Assembly (NCBI GenBank): GCA_010032545.1
Contig: RGPT01000006.1
Coordinates: 1 to 45,083, forward strand
Reading direction: 5' to 3'
DNA: 45,083 nucleotides
From: Alphaproteobacteria bacterium
Lineage (GTDB): Bacteria > Pseudomonadota > Alphaproteobacteria > Reyranellales > Reyranellaceae
Positions 28,075 to 39,710 of this stretch are shown one piece after another (within the stretch, counting starts at the first letter, position 1; every line of letters begins with the position of its first letter). A program made the translations under genes and the position numbers. The notes below the pieces were generated by a model, which saw nothing but the letters and a program-made list of their open reading frames with translations, did no database searches and was not told where the DNA came from.

Positions 28075-28214
28075 GTCGTCCGCCCCCGTTTGGCGACAAC
28101 CGCCCACTGACGCCCTTGCGTCAGCAGGACCGGGTCAGGCCTTTGCTCTCGCCCCTGCCTTCCCGGTTACCACGATGTCGCGTCAGCCGGCCGAATTCAC
28201 GGGGACCGGACGAC
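28075..28214 (-). ncRNA. Structured pnp leader (possible autoregulatory RNase III target)
   Basis: The 203-base gap between rpsO and pnp can fold into a long stem. GTCGTCCG (28075-28082) pairs with CGGACGAC (28207-28214), and after a small bulge CCCCGT (28084-28089) pairs with ACGGGG (28199-28204). Inside is a perfect 7-bp hairpin, CTGACGC-CCTT-GCGTCAG (28107-28124). In enterobacteria the pnp leader forms a long stem that RNase III cuts and PNPase then uses for autoregulation; a similar role here is inference. Confidence 0.45.
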
Positions 28215-28222
28215 GCGACGCG

Positions 28223-28249
28223 AAAAGGCCCTGTTCCAGGAACAGGGCC
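28223..28249 (-). terminator. Terminator after rpsO
   Basis: GGCCCTGTTCC and GGAACAGGGCC are perfectly complementary around a single base (28227-28249) and are followed on the minus strand by TTTTCGCG. It begins 6 bases after the rpsO stop and separates rpsO from pnp. Confidence 0.75.
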
Positions 28250-28255
28250 AGTAAC

Positions 28256-28525
28256 TTATCGACGCAGACCCAGACGCTCGATCAACGAGTCGTAGCGCTT
28301 GCTGTCCTTGGACTTGAGGTAGTCGAGCAGACGGCGGCGTTGGCCGACCATTTTCAGCAGGCCGCGGCGCGAATGGTGATCCTTCGCGTGGCCCTTGAAG
28401 TGCTCGGTGAGGTTGGAAATGCGTTCGCTCAGGATGGCGACCTGGACTTCCGGCGAGCCGGTGTCCGTTTCGGCCTGGGCATACGACTTGATCAGCTCCG
28501 CCTTGCGCGCGGCTGTAATCGACAT
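28256..28525 (-). CDS. rpsO: 30S ribosomal protein S15
   Basis: An 89-residue protein of standard S15 length that binds 16S rRNA in the platform of the small subunit. Conserved segments are [38 protein letters not shown] and LLDYLKSKD. It lies between truB and pnp, the normal neighbourhood, and is closely followed by a terminator. Confidence 0.97.
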   Translation of the reverse strand: MSITAARKAELIKSYAQAETDTGSPEVQVAILSERISNLTEHFKGHAKDHHSRRGLLKMVGQRRRLLDYLKSKDSKRYDSLIERLGLRR

Positions 28526-28541
28526 CGGTTGTCTCCATGAC

Positions 28542-29447
28542 TTAAAGGTTGAACACGCGCACCGGCTGGAGAGAGACGCCGTCCGACCGGACCAGCGCCA
28601 CCAACTTTCCGTCAGACTCGGCGCGAACCAATGCGCCGGACGGAGGTGCGTCCCGGGTCAAGAGGACCGGCTGGCCGTGGCGCAGCCGATCCGCCTGGGC
28701 TTCCGTCACGGCCAGCGCCGGGATGTCGTCCAGCGCGGTCACGACGGGAACCAAAGCCCCGAAGAGCGCGGGAATATGCCCGAGGGCCTCCAGCTTGGGA
28801 AGCGAAATGGCCTGCTCTTCCCGGAACGGCCCGGCGGCCGTCCGACGCAGCGCCGACAGGTGGCCGACGGTCCCGAGAGCCAGCGCCAGATCCCGGCCCA
28901 GAGACCGGATGTAGGTGCCCTTGCCGCATGCGACCACAAAATCTGCATGGTCTTCGTCCGGACGGGCCAGGAATTCGAGGCGATCGATCCGGGCGCGGCG
29001 CAGCTTCATTTCCACCACTTCGCCGGCCCGGGCGAGGTCATAGGCCCGCTGGCCATCGATTTTCAGGGCCGAGAAGGCGGGCGGCCTCTGGTCGATCTCG
29101 CCCCGAAACGCGCCCAGAGCACCGCGGATCGCCTCATCGGCCGGCCGGGCATCGCTCGAGGCGGTCACCTCGCCTTCCGCATCCTCGGTCGAGCGGGCTT
29201 CCCCAAACCTGATCGTAAAGCGGTATTCCTTGCGGCCGTCCATGACGAAGGGAACGGTCTTGGTCGCCTCGCCCAGCGCGATCGGGAGCACGCCAGTGGC
29301 CAGCGGATCGAGCGTGCCGCCATGGCCCGCCTTCTGGGCGCCGAACAGACGGCGCACGCGGCCGACAGCCGGCGTCGAGCCCAGCCCGAGCGGCTTGTCG
29401 AGCACGACCCAGCCGTCGATCTTGTCGCCCTTCTTCCTGCGCGCCAT
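28542..29447 (-). CDS. truB: tRNA pseudouridine(55) synthase TruB
   Basis: A 301-residue enzyme that converts U55 of the tRNA T-loop to pseudouridine. Motifs seen: [20 protein letters not shown], the catalytic-Asp block [22 protein letters not shown], and [13 protein letters not shown] in the catalytic domain. The C-terminal part has a short PUA-like region ending [11 protein letters not shown]. It lies 16 bases before rpsO. The gene before it in the usual order, rbfA, is separated by a plus-strand insertion. Confidence 0.95.
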   Translation of the reverse strand: MARRKKGDKIDGWVVLDKPLGLGSTPAVGRVRRLFGAQKAGHGGTLDPLATGVLPIALGEATKTVPFVMDGRKEYRFTIRFGEARSTEDAEGEVTASSDARPADEAIRGALGAFRGEIDQRPPAFSALKIDGQRAYDLARAGEVVEMKLRRARIDRLEFLARPDEDHADFVVACGKGTYIRSLGRDLALALGTVGHLSALRRTAAGPFREEQAISLPKLEALGHIPALFGALVPVVTALDDIPALAVTEAQADRLRHGQPVLLTRDAPPSGALVRAESDGKLVALVRSDGVSLQPVRVFNL

Positions 29448-29509
29448 GGGCGGGCTTGTAGGCAGACAATTCGCTGGGCGCCAGCCGCGACTTGGGGCAG
29501 GTTCGGATC

Positions 29510-31729
29510 ATGACATCAGGACTGCAGTCGGCTCGCGTCCGACTATCGACGCTTTTCGGGCTCTTCTTTCTCTCTGGCGCTGCCGCCCTGATCTACCAGA
29601 CCGCATGGCATCGCCTGCTCGGCCTCTTCGCCGGCGCCGACACCATCGCCGCGGCCCTCGTGGTGGGCGCCTTCCTTCTGGGACTTGGCATCGGCAGCCT
29701 GGCAGCCGGTCTCTATGCCGACCGGCTGTCGCGCCGCGCGGCGCTGATTGCCTTCGCGGTCTGCGAAGTGGGCATCGCCCTTTTTGCGGTGCTGAGCCCC
29801 TGGCTCTACTACGACGTCATCTACCGCGAGTTCCTGCCGCTGGCCTCCTCGCGCGGTGTCATCTTCGCCGTGGTCTTCGCCGGCTTGCTGTGGCCGACGT
29901 TCCTGATGGGCTGCGCGTTGCCCTTTCTCTCAAAGGCGGTGGTGAGCCAGATCGCGGGCTCGGCGAAGCTGATCGGCTGGCTCTACGGCCTGAACACGCT
30001 GGGTGCAGGTGTCGGCGCATTCGTCGGCGGCTGGTACCTGATCGGCACTTTCGGCTTCGACAAGGCGATTTACGTAGGCGCCGCCCTTAACCTTATCGTC
30101 GCCGCCGGCGGCCTGTTGATGACGCGTGGCCTCGACATGGCCGATTCAGCGCCAACTCCGAAAGCCGCGGCGCTCCCGGACCAGGTCGATGGCGTCGTGT
30201 GGCGCTGGTCGCTGCTGGTGTTCATCAGCGGCTTTCTCATCGTGGCACTGCAGATCGTCTGGTACCGGGTGATCGGCGTGCTGCTGCAGTCCAACGGCTA
30301 CAGCTTCTCGCTGGTCCTGGCCGTCTTCCTGCTGGGCGATGCGGCGGGGCTCCTGGTCGGCGCGCGAACCATCGACCGCATCGCCGATCCCCGGCGCTTC
30401 TTCTTCCTGATGCAGGGCGTGGCGACCACGCTGGCCCTTTGCGGAGCCTGGTTCGTCTATCTTGCGATCGGCGCCGGCCTCCTGCCATCGGACTTCGTCG
30501 ATGAAAACATAATGTGCTGCGGCTTTGGCAACGCCTTCCTGGTTGCCTTTCTGGTCGCGGTGGTCGTGCTGCCTGCCTCCTTCATCATGGGATTCTCCTT
30601 TCCCGTCGTGCAGAAAGCCGTACAGCGCGACATCGGCCGGTTGGGCAGCCGCGTCGGCCTGGTCCAGCTCGCCAACATCGTCGGCAACAGCATGGGCAGC
30701 CTGGTAGCCGGGCTCCTGTTGCTCGACCTGCTTGGCACCGCCGGCACCTTGAAGCTGCTGGTGGCGATCGGGCTGGCGTTCTCGGTGGTACAATTCTTCG
30801 GCGCGCGCTCGACGCGCTGGGCCTATGTCCCGGCGGCGGTCCTGACGGCGGGTCTGGTGCTGTTTCCCGGCGGTGAAGCGTTCTGGCGGCGTCTGCATGG
30901 TCTTACGACCGAGAAAGCGATCCTGGCCGAGGACAAGACCGGGCTGAGCTTGCTGAAGCAGGACGGCATCGACAGCGGCAAGCTCTACATCCAGGGCCAT
31001 TCGCAGAGCCGCGTACCCTTCGATACCGTGCACACCTTCCTTGGCGCCATTGGTCCCTTGGTGCACGAGGCGCCGCGGCGCATCCTGGTGATCGGCTCCG
31101 GCACCGGCGGCACGCCCTACTCCGCCGGCCTGCGCCCGGAGACCGAGCGCGTGCGGGTCATCGAGATCGTGGCCCCCGTGATCGCCACTCTGCGCGACTT
31201 CGTAGGCCAAGGCGGCCGATCCGGCGTCGAAACACTGCTTGCCAATCCCAAGTTCGAGATCGTCATCGCCGACGGCCGTCACGCACTCACCCTCGATACG
31301 ACGCGCTACGACGTGATCGAGGCCGATGCCATCCTGCCCAAGACCGCGCTTTCGGGCCTGCTCAACTCGCAGGAATTTTTCCAACAGGTCCGGAGCAAGC
31401 TGGCGCCGGGCGGCCTCTATGTTCAGTGGGCCCCGACCGAACGCTCGGTCGAAACGTTCCGCTCGGTCTTCCCCTACGTAACGATGATGCATCCGGCGCT
31501 GATCGGCAGCGACCGGCCCATTCCCTTCAGTCGCGAAAAGATCCTGGAGCGGCTGGCGGGGCCCGAGATCGACCGGCATATGGCAGCGGCAGGGGTCGAC
31601 CGCGCCGAACTCAGGAAATGGTTTCAGGACAAGAAGATAGAAGTGCTGAACGACGGCAAGACCGTACCGGCAAAGTCACCAAACACCGACTTCTTCCCGC
31701 GCGACGAGTACTATCTCAATCGTCCTTGA
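29510..31729 (+). CDS. Membrane-bound spermidine-synthase-like protein
   Basis: A 739-residue fusion. The N-terminal ~430 residues carry about a dozen hydrophobic helices (e.g. LSTLFGLFFLSGAAALIYQT, MGCALPFLSKAVV), resembling the integral membrane half of 'fused MFS/spermidine synthase' proteins. The C-terminal ~250 residues contain a Rossmann methyltransferase-like domain: LVIGSGTGGTPYSAG as AdoMet/dcAdoMet site, RVIEIVAPVI, IADGRHAL and YDVIEADAILPK. The usual catalytic aspartate region of SpeE is altered, so polyamine synthesis is uncertain. ATG at 29510 is preferred over the track's TTG because GGGGCAGG precedes it. It interrupts the truB-rbfA order on the opposite strand and overlaps the rbfA 3' end by 14 bases. 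Confidence 0.8.
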   Translation: MTSGLQSARVRLSTLFGLFFLSGAAALIYQTAWHRLLGLFAGADTIAAALVVGAFLLGLGIGSLAAGLYADRLSRRAALIAFAVCEVGIALFAVLSPWLYYDVIYREFLPLASSRGVIFAVVFAGLLWPTFLMGCALPFLSKAVVSQIAGSAKLIGWLYGLNTLGAGVGAFVGGWYLIGTFGFDKAIYVGAALNLIVAAGGLLMTRGLDMADSAPTPKAAALPDQVDGVVWRWSLLVFISGFLIVALQIVWYRVIGVLLQSNGYSFSLVLAVFLLGDAAGLLVGARTIDRIADPRRFFFLMQGVATTLALCGAWFVYLAIGAGLLPSDFVDENIMCCGFGNAFLVAFLVAVVVLPASFIMGFSFPVVQKAVQRDIGRLGSRVGLVQLANIVGNSMGSLVAGLLLLDLLGTAGTLKLLVAIGLAFSVVQFFGARSTRWAYVPAAVLTAGLVLFPGGEAFWRRLHGLTTEKAILAEDKTGLSLLKQDGIDSGKLYIQGHSQSRVPFDTVHTFLGAIGPLVHEAPRRILVIGSGTGGTPYSAGLRPETERVRVIEIVAPVIATLRDFVGQGGRSGVETLLANPKFEIVIADGRHALTLDTTRYDVIEADAILPKTALSGLLNSQEFFQQVRSKLAPGGLYVQWAPTERSVETFRSVFPYVTMMHPALIGSDRPIPFSREKILERLAGPEIDRHMAAAGVDRAELRKWFQDKKIEVLNDGKTVPAKSPNTDFFPRDEYYLNRP

Positions 31730-32123
31730 GGTCGCGCGCGACGTCGGGGCGGCGCAGCAGGGCATCGATGCGCTCGGCCTCGTCGAAGGTGCGGTCGAGC
31801 TCGAAGCGGATTTGCGGCGCACTGCGCAGACCGGCACTCTCGCTGACACGGGCGCGAAACCAGGGCGCCGCCCGGTGGAGTGCCGCCAGCAACCGCTCCT
31901 CGTCCTTGCCGCCCAACGGCACGACGTAGGCCGTGGCGTTGCGAAGGTCGGGACTGACATCGACCGATGTCACCGTGATCGAGGCATCACGCAAGTCGTG
32001 ATCGTGCATGTTGCCGCGCTCCAGAAACTGGGCGAGCAGGTGCCGCAGCTCTTCTCCCACCCGAAGCTGGCGCTGCCCGGGGGCACGGTTCTTTTCACGT
32101 TCGGATGAGCGACGCCGCGGCAT
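31716..32123 (-). CDS. rbfA: 30S ribosome-binding factor RbfA
   Basis: A 135-residue KH-like factor needed for late 30S maturation and cold adaptation. Family features: RQLRVGEELRHLLAQFL near the start, then ASITVTSVDVSPDLRNATAYV and PQIRFELDRTFDEAERIDALL near the end. I start at the Met of MPRRRSSER; the ORF upstream lacks homology. It lies downstream of infB. Its stop falls inside the last codons of the convergent plus-strand gene (14-base overlap). Confidence 0.92.
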   Translation of the reverse strand: MPRRRSSEREKNRAPGQRQLRVGEELRHLLAQFLERGNMHDHDLRDASITVTSVDVSPDLRNATAYVVPLGGKDEERLLAALHRAAPWFRARVSESAGLRSAPQIRFELDRTFDEAERIDALLRRPDVARDLKDD

Positions 32124-32214
32124 TGACCGATCCCCCGCTGGGGGCGCGGCACTCCAGTGCCGCGTCTTCTTCTCAAAATCCATGATCGCGCGACTGGAGT
32201 CGCGCGCCCCCGGC

Positions 32215-34742
<2,528 letters not shown>

Positions 34743-34774
34743 GTCGGGTGTTGTCCTTGGTCCGCTCCGGCCCG

Positions 34775-35386
34775 TCAACCGGCGCTATTCAGTCGATAGC
34801 CACGCCACCGCGCCGCACCGACCGCAATTCGTTGAATGAACTCGCCACCCGCGTCATCACGGGCAACCGCTACATAGACTGCCTGCTCACGGCCGAAGAG
34901 GCCGCCCAGCAACGTAGAATCGCCCAGACGCACGATCGGAAGGCCGGTAGCAGTGAGCTTGCCCAACCCGTCGCCGTCGGCCTCGTCGGCCACAACCAGC
35001 AATCCTACCCGGCGCTGGCCGATCATCTGCTCGACCTTCACAAAGCCCGCTACGGCCCGGCCGGCGCGGCGCGCCCGGCCGAGGTCGGCCAGCGGGCGCT
35101 CCAGCAAGAGCCGTTCGACCCGCTCGGGAAGGTCGTCAGGCGCCCGCACGGCCGCTCGCGCGGCCTTGGCGAAGAGCTTCTTCTCGATCGCGCGTTCCAG
35201 TGCCGCCCGCTCCGCCCGCACCCACATCCCGCGGCCCGGCAGTCGCCGCGCGAGGTCGGGTACGACCTCGCCTTCCGGGCCGACGACGAAGCGGATCATC
35301 CGCTCCGGCGCATCTTCCGTGCCGGTGGCGATGCAGGTACGCATCGGCCCCGGCGCGGCAGGCACCGTAAGGTCGGATTGGGTCAT
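34775..35386 (-). CDS. YlxR (DUF448) and L7Ae-like RNA-binding protein
   Basis: A 203-residue protein between nusA and infB, its usual place. The N-terminal ~90 residues are a YlxR domain with MRTCIATGTEDAPERMIRFV, LPGRGMWVRAERA and a KLFAKAARAAV helix. The C-terminal half (VKVEQMIGQRRVGLLVVADEADGDG) resembles an L7Ae/Gadd45-type RNA-binding fold, a fusion common in Alphaproteobacteria. YlxR proteins are nucleic-acid binders that may tune transcription or RNase P. The start is placed at the Met of MTQSDLT, 18 bases inside the ORF. Confidence 0.88.
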   Translation of the reverse strand: MTQSDLTVPAAPGPMRTCIATGTEDAPERMIRFVVGPEGEVVPDLARRLPGRGMWVRAERAALERAIEKKLFAKAARAAVRAPDDLPERVERLLLERPLADLGRARRAGRAVAGFVKVEQMIGQRRVGLLVVADEADGDGLGKLTATGLPIVRLGDSTLLGGLFGREQAVYVAVARDDAGGEFIQRIAVGAARWRGYRLNSAG

Positions 35387-35420
35387 GGCGATGGCAAGAA
35401 CCAAGGGCGGTGCTCTCCGT

Positions 35421-36959
35421 TCAGGCCTTGGCCGCTTCCGCGGCCGGGGCGGCCTCGTCGGCGAACCAGTGCTCGCGCGCCTTCATGATGATGGCGTTAG
35501 CGGTATCGTTATCCATGGCGCTTTCGCCGACGATTTCACGCAGCTCGTCAGAGGCGAGGTCAGCGAGGTCGTCGAGCGACTTCACGCCCTTGTCGCCCAG
35601 CGCCACCACCATCGCCAGCGTCAGTCCCTCGGTCGACTGCACTTCTTCGCTGACACCCAGCTCTGCGAGGCGCGTGGCCAGTTCGGCATCGCGCTTCTCG
35701 ATGAATTCCCGGGCACGGCGCTGCAGCTCGGTGGCGATCTCCTCGTCGAAGCCCTCGACGGTGGCGAGATCCTCGACCGCAGTTTCGGACACATCCTCGA
35801 CCGAGCCGTAGCCCTCGGCCACCAGCAGATGAGCGATGACGTCATCGACGTCGAGCGCCAGCTTGAACAGCTCGGTGCGCTCGCGGGTTTCCTTCTGGCG
35901 ACGCTCGCTTTCCTCGGTCTCCGTCATGATGTCGATTTCCCAACCGGTAAGCTGGGAGGCGAGCTTGACGTTCTGGCCTCGGCGGCCGATCGCAAGGCTC
36001 AGCTGATCGTCGGGAACGACGACTTCAGTCTTGTTCTTTTCTTCGTCCATCAACACCTTGCTCACTTCCGCAGGCGCCAGAGCATTGACGATGAAGTTGG
36101 CCGTGTCGGACGACCACGGAATGATATCGACTTTCTCGCCCTGAAGCTCCTGGACCACGGCTTGGACTCGGCTGCCGCGCATGCCGACGCAGGCGCCGAT
36201 CGGGTCGATCGAGCTGTCGTGGCTCAGCACCGCGATCTTGGCGCGGCTGCCGGGATCGCGGGCCACCGCCTTGATCTCGATGATGTTGTCGTAGATTTCC
36301 GGCACTTCCTGCATGAACAGCTTGGCCATGAATTGGGGATGGCTGCGCGACAGGAAGATCTGCGGGCCGCGCGGCTCCTCGCGGACGTCGAAGATGTAGG
36401 CGCGGACACGGTCGTTCACGCGCAGGCTCTCGCGCGGGATCGTCTCGTCGCGGCGGATCACGCCTTCGGCACGCTGCAGGTCGATGGTGATGTTGCCGTA
36501 GTCGACACGCTTGACCACGCCCGACACGATCTCGCCGATGCGATCCTTGAATTCCTCGTACTGCCGCTTGCGCTCGCTTTCACGCATGCGCTGGGTGATG
36601 ACCTGCTTGGCGGTCTGGGCGGCGACGCGGCCAAAGTCGATTGGCGGCAGCTCGTCGGTCAGGAAATCGCCGACCTGGGCTTCCGGATTGCGGCGCTGCG
36701 CTTCGACCAGCGGCACCTGGGTGTTCTCGTTCTCGATCGGGTCGGCCACCTGCATGTAGCGCAGCAACTTGATCTCGCCGGTCTTGCGGTCGATCTCCGC
36801 GCGGATGTCGTGCTCGAGTCCGTACTTGGCGCGGCCGGCCTTCTGGATGGCCTGCTCCATCGCCTCGAGAACTTCCTCGCGCTCGATGCCCTTTTCGCGG
36901 GCGACCATATCGGCTACCTGCAGCATCTCCAGACGCGGGATATCGGCAGTCGTTGCCAT
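35421..36959 (-). CDS. nusA: Transcription termination/antitermination factor NusA
   Basis: A 512-residue RNA polymerase-associated factor. Order: N-terminal polymerase-binding domain (EMLQVADMVAREKGIEREEVLEAMEQA), S1 domain (GVVKRVDYGNITIDL), two KH domains (IGACVGMRGSRVQAVVQEL; SLAIGRRGQNVKLASQLTG), and an acidic C-terminal part with two repeats (LLVAEGYGSVEDV; LADLASDELREIV), typical of proteobacterial NusA. Located between rimP and ylxR. Expression is probably tied to the leader hairpin upstream of rimP. Confidence 0.96.
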   Translation of the reverse strand: MATTADIPRLEMLQVADMVAREKGIEREEVLEAMEQAIQKAGRAKYGLEHDIRAEIDRKTGEIKLLRYMQVADPIENENTQVPLVEAQRRNPEAQVGDFLTDELPPIDFGRVAAQTAKQVITQRMRESERKRQYEEFKDRIGEIVSGVVKRVDYGNITIDLQRAEGVIRRDETIPRESLRVNDRVRAYIFDVREEPRGPQIFLSRSHPQFMAKLFMQEVPEIYDNIIEIKAVARDPGSRAKIAVLSHDSSIDPIGACVGMRGSRVQAVVQELQGEKVDIIPWSSDTANFIVNALAPAEVSKVLMDEEKNKTEVVVPDDQLSLAIGRRGQNVKLASQLTGWEIDIMTETEESERRQKETRERTELFKLALDVDDVIAHLLVAEGYGSVEDVSETAVEDLATVEGFDEEIATELQRRAREFIEKRDAELATRLAELGVSEEVQSTEGLTLAMVVALGDKGVKSLDDLADLASDELREIVGESAMDNDTANAIIMKAREHWFADEAAPAAEAAKA

Positions 36960-37013
36960 GTCTCTGTTCCTCTTTTTCTACCGTGTTCGTTTGTCGTCGC
37001 GTTCGTTCGTCGT

Positions 37014-37520
37014 TCAGTGAGCCTGCTCAGCGCCCTGTTGCGCGCGCTGGTGTTCCTCGATCAATGCATCGGTCATCTCGAGCTTGGCCCGGGTGACGGC
37101 GGACAGCGGCACGCCGGTCTCCTGGCCATCCTCGAGACGAATCCTGACGACGTCGCCTTCCAGTCCCAGAAGGGTGCCCTTGAAGCGGCGACGGCCATCG
37201 ACCGGCTCGGCGGTCTCCAGACGGGCCATGTGACCCGCCCAGCGTGAATAGTCCTTGGCCCGGGTCAGCGGCCGATCGATGCCGGGCGAACTCACTTCCA
37301 GCGTGTAGGCGCTGGAGATCGGATCCTCGACGTCGAGAACTGCAGATAGGGCGCGCGACACCACGGCACAATCCTCGACCCCCATCGGCCGGCCGTCGGC
37401 CGGTTCGACCATGATCTGCAGGGTGCCGCCGCGACTCATGTGGACGCGAACCAGTTCGTAGCCCATGCCGACGATGGTCGGGGCGACGGTGTCTTCGATT
37501 CGGCGCAGCAGATCGGTCAC
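37014..37520 (-). CDS. rimP: Ribosome maturation factor RimP
   Basis: A 168-residue 30S assembly factor, first gene of the rimP-nusA-infB operon. Motifs: VAPTIVGMGYELVRVHMS, AVVSRALSAVLDVEDPI, YTLEVSSPGIDRPLTRAKD and the C-terminal SH3-like part DGRRRFKGTLLGLEGDVVRI. I choose the GTG of VTDLLRRIED (37520) because the longer ORF would run through the leader hairpin. No strong ribosome site is visible. Fifty-four bases separate it from nusA. Confidence 0.92.
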   Translation of the reverse strand: MTDLLRRIEDTVAPTIVGMGYELVRVHMSRGGTLQIMVEPADGRPMGVEDCAVVSRALSAVLDVEDPISSAYTLEVSSPGIDRPLTRAKDYSRWAGHMARLETAEPVDGRRRFKGTLLGLEGDVVRIRLEDGQETGVPLSAVTRAKLEMTDALIEEHQRAQQGAEQAH

Positions 37521-37563
37521 GCGGGCAATGCTTCTCGACGTTTGGGGCGGCGGGCTTTCGGCA

Positions 37564-37597
37564 AATGAAAAGAGCGGGTTTGTGGCCCACTCTTTTT
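37564..37597 (-). terminator. rimP leader hairpin (attenuator)
   Basis: On the minus strand AAAAGAGTGGG-(loop)-CCCGCTCTTTT forms an 11-bp stem; its single non-Watson-Crick pair is G-U in the minus-strand RNA but A-C in the other, which supports this strand. A T-rich end follows. It sits about 45 bases before the rimP start. A 'rimP leader' with this form is known from alphaproteobacterial nusA operons (Rfam, from memory). Confidence 0.7.
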
Positions 37598-37776
37598 GTT
37601 TGGTTCGTCCCGCGAACCCGATGAGGATGGCGCGGATATAAGCACAGTAACGCCAACTGGCAAGCTTTTCCCGCAACCGGACCGGGTCCTGTGGCGGCCG
37701 AATACCGCCAGCGCGGCCCCTCCGCCTGTGAAATGATCGCCCGGCTGGAGCGTTGAATTTGGGTTCGGAAAAGGAA

Positions 37777-38988
37777 ATGCCGCGCAGGCTCTACCACGGC
37801 TGGTGGGTTGTCTTCTGCAGTTTCGTCATCGCCCTCTATGGGTGGGGGCTCGGATTCTATGGGTTGAGCCTATATCTGGTGGCTCTCAGTGAGATTCATG
37901 GCTGGTCCCCCGCCATCATTTCTTCGGCCATCACCTTCTATTTCCTGGCAGGCGCCTTTCTGGTGATGCAGGTGGGCGATGCGATCCAGAAGAGAGGCGC
38001 ACGTATCATCGTTCTGGCGGGCGTCGGGCTGATGGGTCTTGGCGTGCTGGGCCTCACGGTTGTCGACCGGCCCTGGCAGATCTACGTCGCCTTCCTGGTG
38101 ATGATCCCGGGCTGGGCTGCCATGGGCGGTGCGGCGATCAACACCATCGTCGCCCAATGGTTCAACCGCCGCCGCGGCCTGGCCGCCAGCCTGGCGCTCA
38201 ACGGGGCGACCTGCGGCGGGCTGCTGTTTGCGCCGGCCTTCGCCTGGGCGATCGACACGCTGGGCTTTGCACAAGCCTGCCTCGTCGCAGTCGCCGTGGT
38301 GGTGGCGACCCTGTGGCCGCTGGCCGCATTTGCCCTTCGCCCGCGACGGCCCGACGAACATGATGCGGGCGACGCGCCCGCTCAGTCGGTCGAGCTGGCC
38401 GGCGCGCCGATGAGCCGTGCCCAGCTCCTGCGCGAGCCACGCTATCTCACGATGGTCGGTGCCTTTTCGCTCGGCCTCCTGGCGCAGATCAGCTTCATTG
38501 CCCATCAGGCGGCGTTCCTCGTGCCCACGCTAGGCCTCAAGGAAGCGGGCTGGGTCGTCAGCGTCACCGCCCTATCGGCCTTGGTTGGCCGCTTCTCGGT
38601 CGGCCTGGTGATCGATCGCATCGACCGCCGCGGCGCCACCTCGGCGAATCTCGCCGTGCAGATCGCCGGCATGATCGTGCTGCTCTCGACCTCGTCGGTG
38701 TCCGGTCTTTACCTTGGGTGCATCCTGTTCGGCTTCGGCGTCGGCAATCTGATCACGCTACCCGGCCTGATCGTGCAGCAGGAATTCCCGCGCCGCGATT
38801 TCGCCCGCGCCGTCAGCCTGAACGTCGCCATCACCCAACTCGTCGCCGCGACAGGGCCGTCGATCCTGGGCGTGCTGCACGAACTGTCGGGTGACTACCG
38901 CACGTCGCTGATCGCCTGCCTGGTGCTGCAGATCGCGGCCGCGGTCCTGGTTCTGATCCGCCCCGGCCGCAAGCCTATCGACGCCTGA
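37777..38988 (+). CDS. MFS transporter
   Basis: A 403-residue major facilitator protein with about 12 hydrophobic helices. MPRRLYHGWWVVFCSFVIAL at the start is typical of the monocarboxylate/oxalate-formate-like MFS group, and WFNRRRGLAASLALNGATCGG fits the loop motif near helix 4. The substrate is unknown. ATG at 37777 is preferred over the TTG of the track because AAAAGGAA is adjacent. It is divergent from rimP and overlaps the 3' end of trmB by 14 bases tail to tail, interrupting the usual trmB-rimP order. Confidence 0.85.
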   Translation: MPRRLYHGWWVVFCSFVIALYGWGLGFYGLSLYLVALSEIHGWSPAIISSAITFYFLAGAFLVMQVGDAIQKRGARIIVLAGVGLMGLGVLGLTVVDRPWQIYVAFLVMIPGWAAMGGAAINTIVAQWFNRRRGLAASLALNGATCGGLLFAPAFAWAIDTLGFAQACLVAVAVVVATLWPLAAFALRPRRPDEHDAGDAPAQSVELAGAPMSRAQLLREPRYLTMVGAFSLGLLAQISFIAHQAAFLVPTLGLKEAGWVVSVTALSALVGRFSVGLVIDRIDRRGATSANLAVQIAGMIVLLSTSSVSGLYLGCILFGFGVGNLITLPGLIVQQEFPRRDFARAVSLNVAITQLVAATGPSILGVLHELSGDYRTSLIACLVLQIAAAVLVLIRPGRKPIDA

Positions 38989-39703
38989 AGCGCAGGAACG
39001 CCGGCTTGTGGCCTGCCAGCATCTTCTGTTCGTAGCGCGTCGGCGGCCAGTCGTCGGGCCGGCCGCGCCAGTCGGCTCCGCGCTCGGCCAACCATTCGAA
39101 GGCCGGATGGGTGCAGGCATGCTCGACCATCCACGGCAGGTAGCTCGGATCGTCGGTGGCAAGGCGGAGCTCGGCGCCCGGGAGCATCAGCCGCGCCAGC
39201 ACGTCGAGATTGTCGCGCTGCACGAAGCGGCGCTTGTGATGGCGCGACTTCGGCCACGGATCGGGAAAAAGCACGAAGGCACGCGACAACGAGGCGGCAG
39301 GCAGTGCGGCCATGACGAAGCGCGCATCGTCGGTGAAGAGGCGCACGTTGGTAACGCCGGTCCGTTCGATGTGGGCCAGGCACTTGGCGACGCCGTTGAT
39401 GAACGGCTCGCAGCCGATCAGGCCGACTTCGGGATGGTGCTCGGCCTGCCAGACCAGATGCTCGCCGGCGCCGAAGCCCACCTCCAGCCACACGCCGCCG
39501 GCCGGCAGCGCGGCCCCGAAGGCCCGGGCGAGGTCGATCTTCGCCGTACTCTCGGCCACATCGTTGTCGGGCGTGACGATGGGTTCTGCCGGCAGTTCGA
39601 GTGCGAGGCGGGGCAACAGCGAGCCGAGCAGCGACTGCTGCCCAGCACGCAACTTCTTGCCCCGCCGACGACCGTGCAGCGTGCGTCGACGGGCTTCTTC
39701 CAT
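38975..39703 (-). CDS. trmB: tRNA (guanine-N7-)-methyltransferase TrmB
   Basis: A 242-residue class I methyltransferase forming m7G46 in tRNA. Motifs seen: AdoMet site WLEVGFGAGEHLVWQA, LIGCEPFINGVAKCL, and the family signature FVLFPDPWPKSRHHKRRFV. The C-terminal block SYLPWMVEHACTHPAFEW also fits. It starts 7 bases after the stop of the ThDP enzyme on the same strand, so the two may be co-transcribed. Confidence 0.94.
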   Translation of the reverse strand: MEEARRRTLHGRRRGKKLRAGQQSLLGSLLPRLALELPAEPIVTPDNDVAESTAKIDLARAFGAALPAGGVWLEVGFGAGEHLVWQAEHHPEVGLIGCEPFINGVAKCLAHIERTGVTNVRLFTDDARFVMAALPAASLSRAFVLFPDPWPKSRHHKRRFVQRDNLDVLARLMLPGAELRLATDDPSYLPWMVEHACTHPAFEWLAERGADWRGRPDDWPPTRYEQKMLAGHKPAFLRFRRR

Positions 39704-39710
39704 CGCCCGC

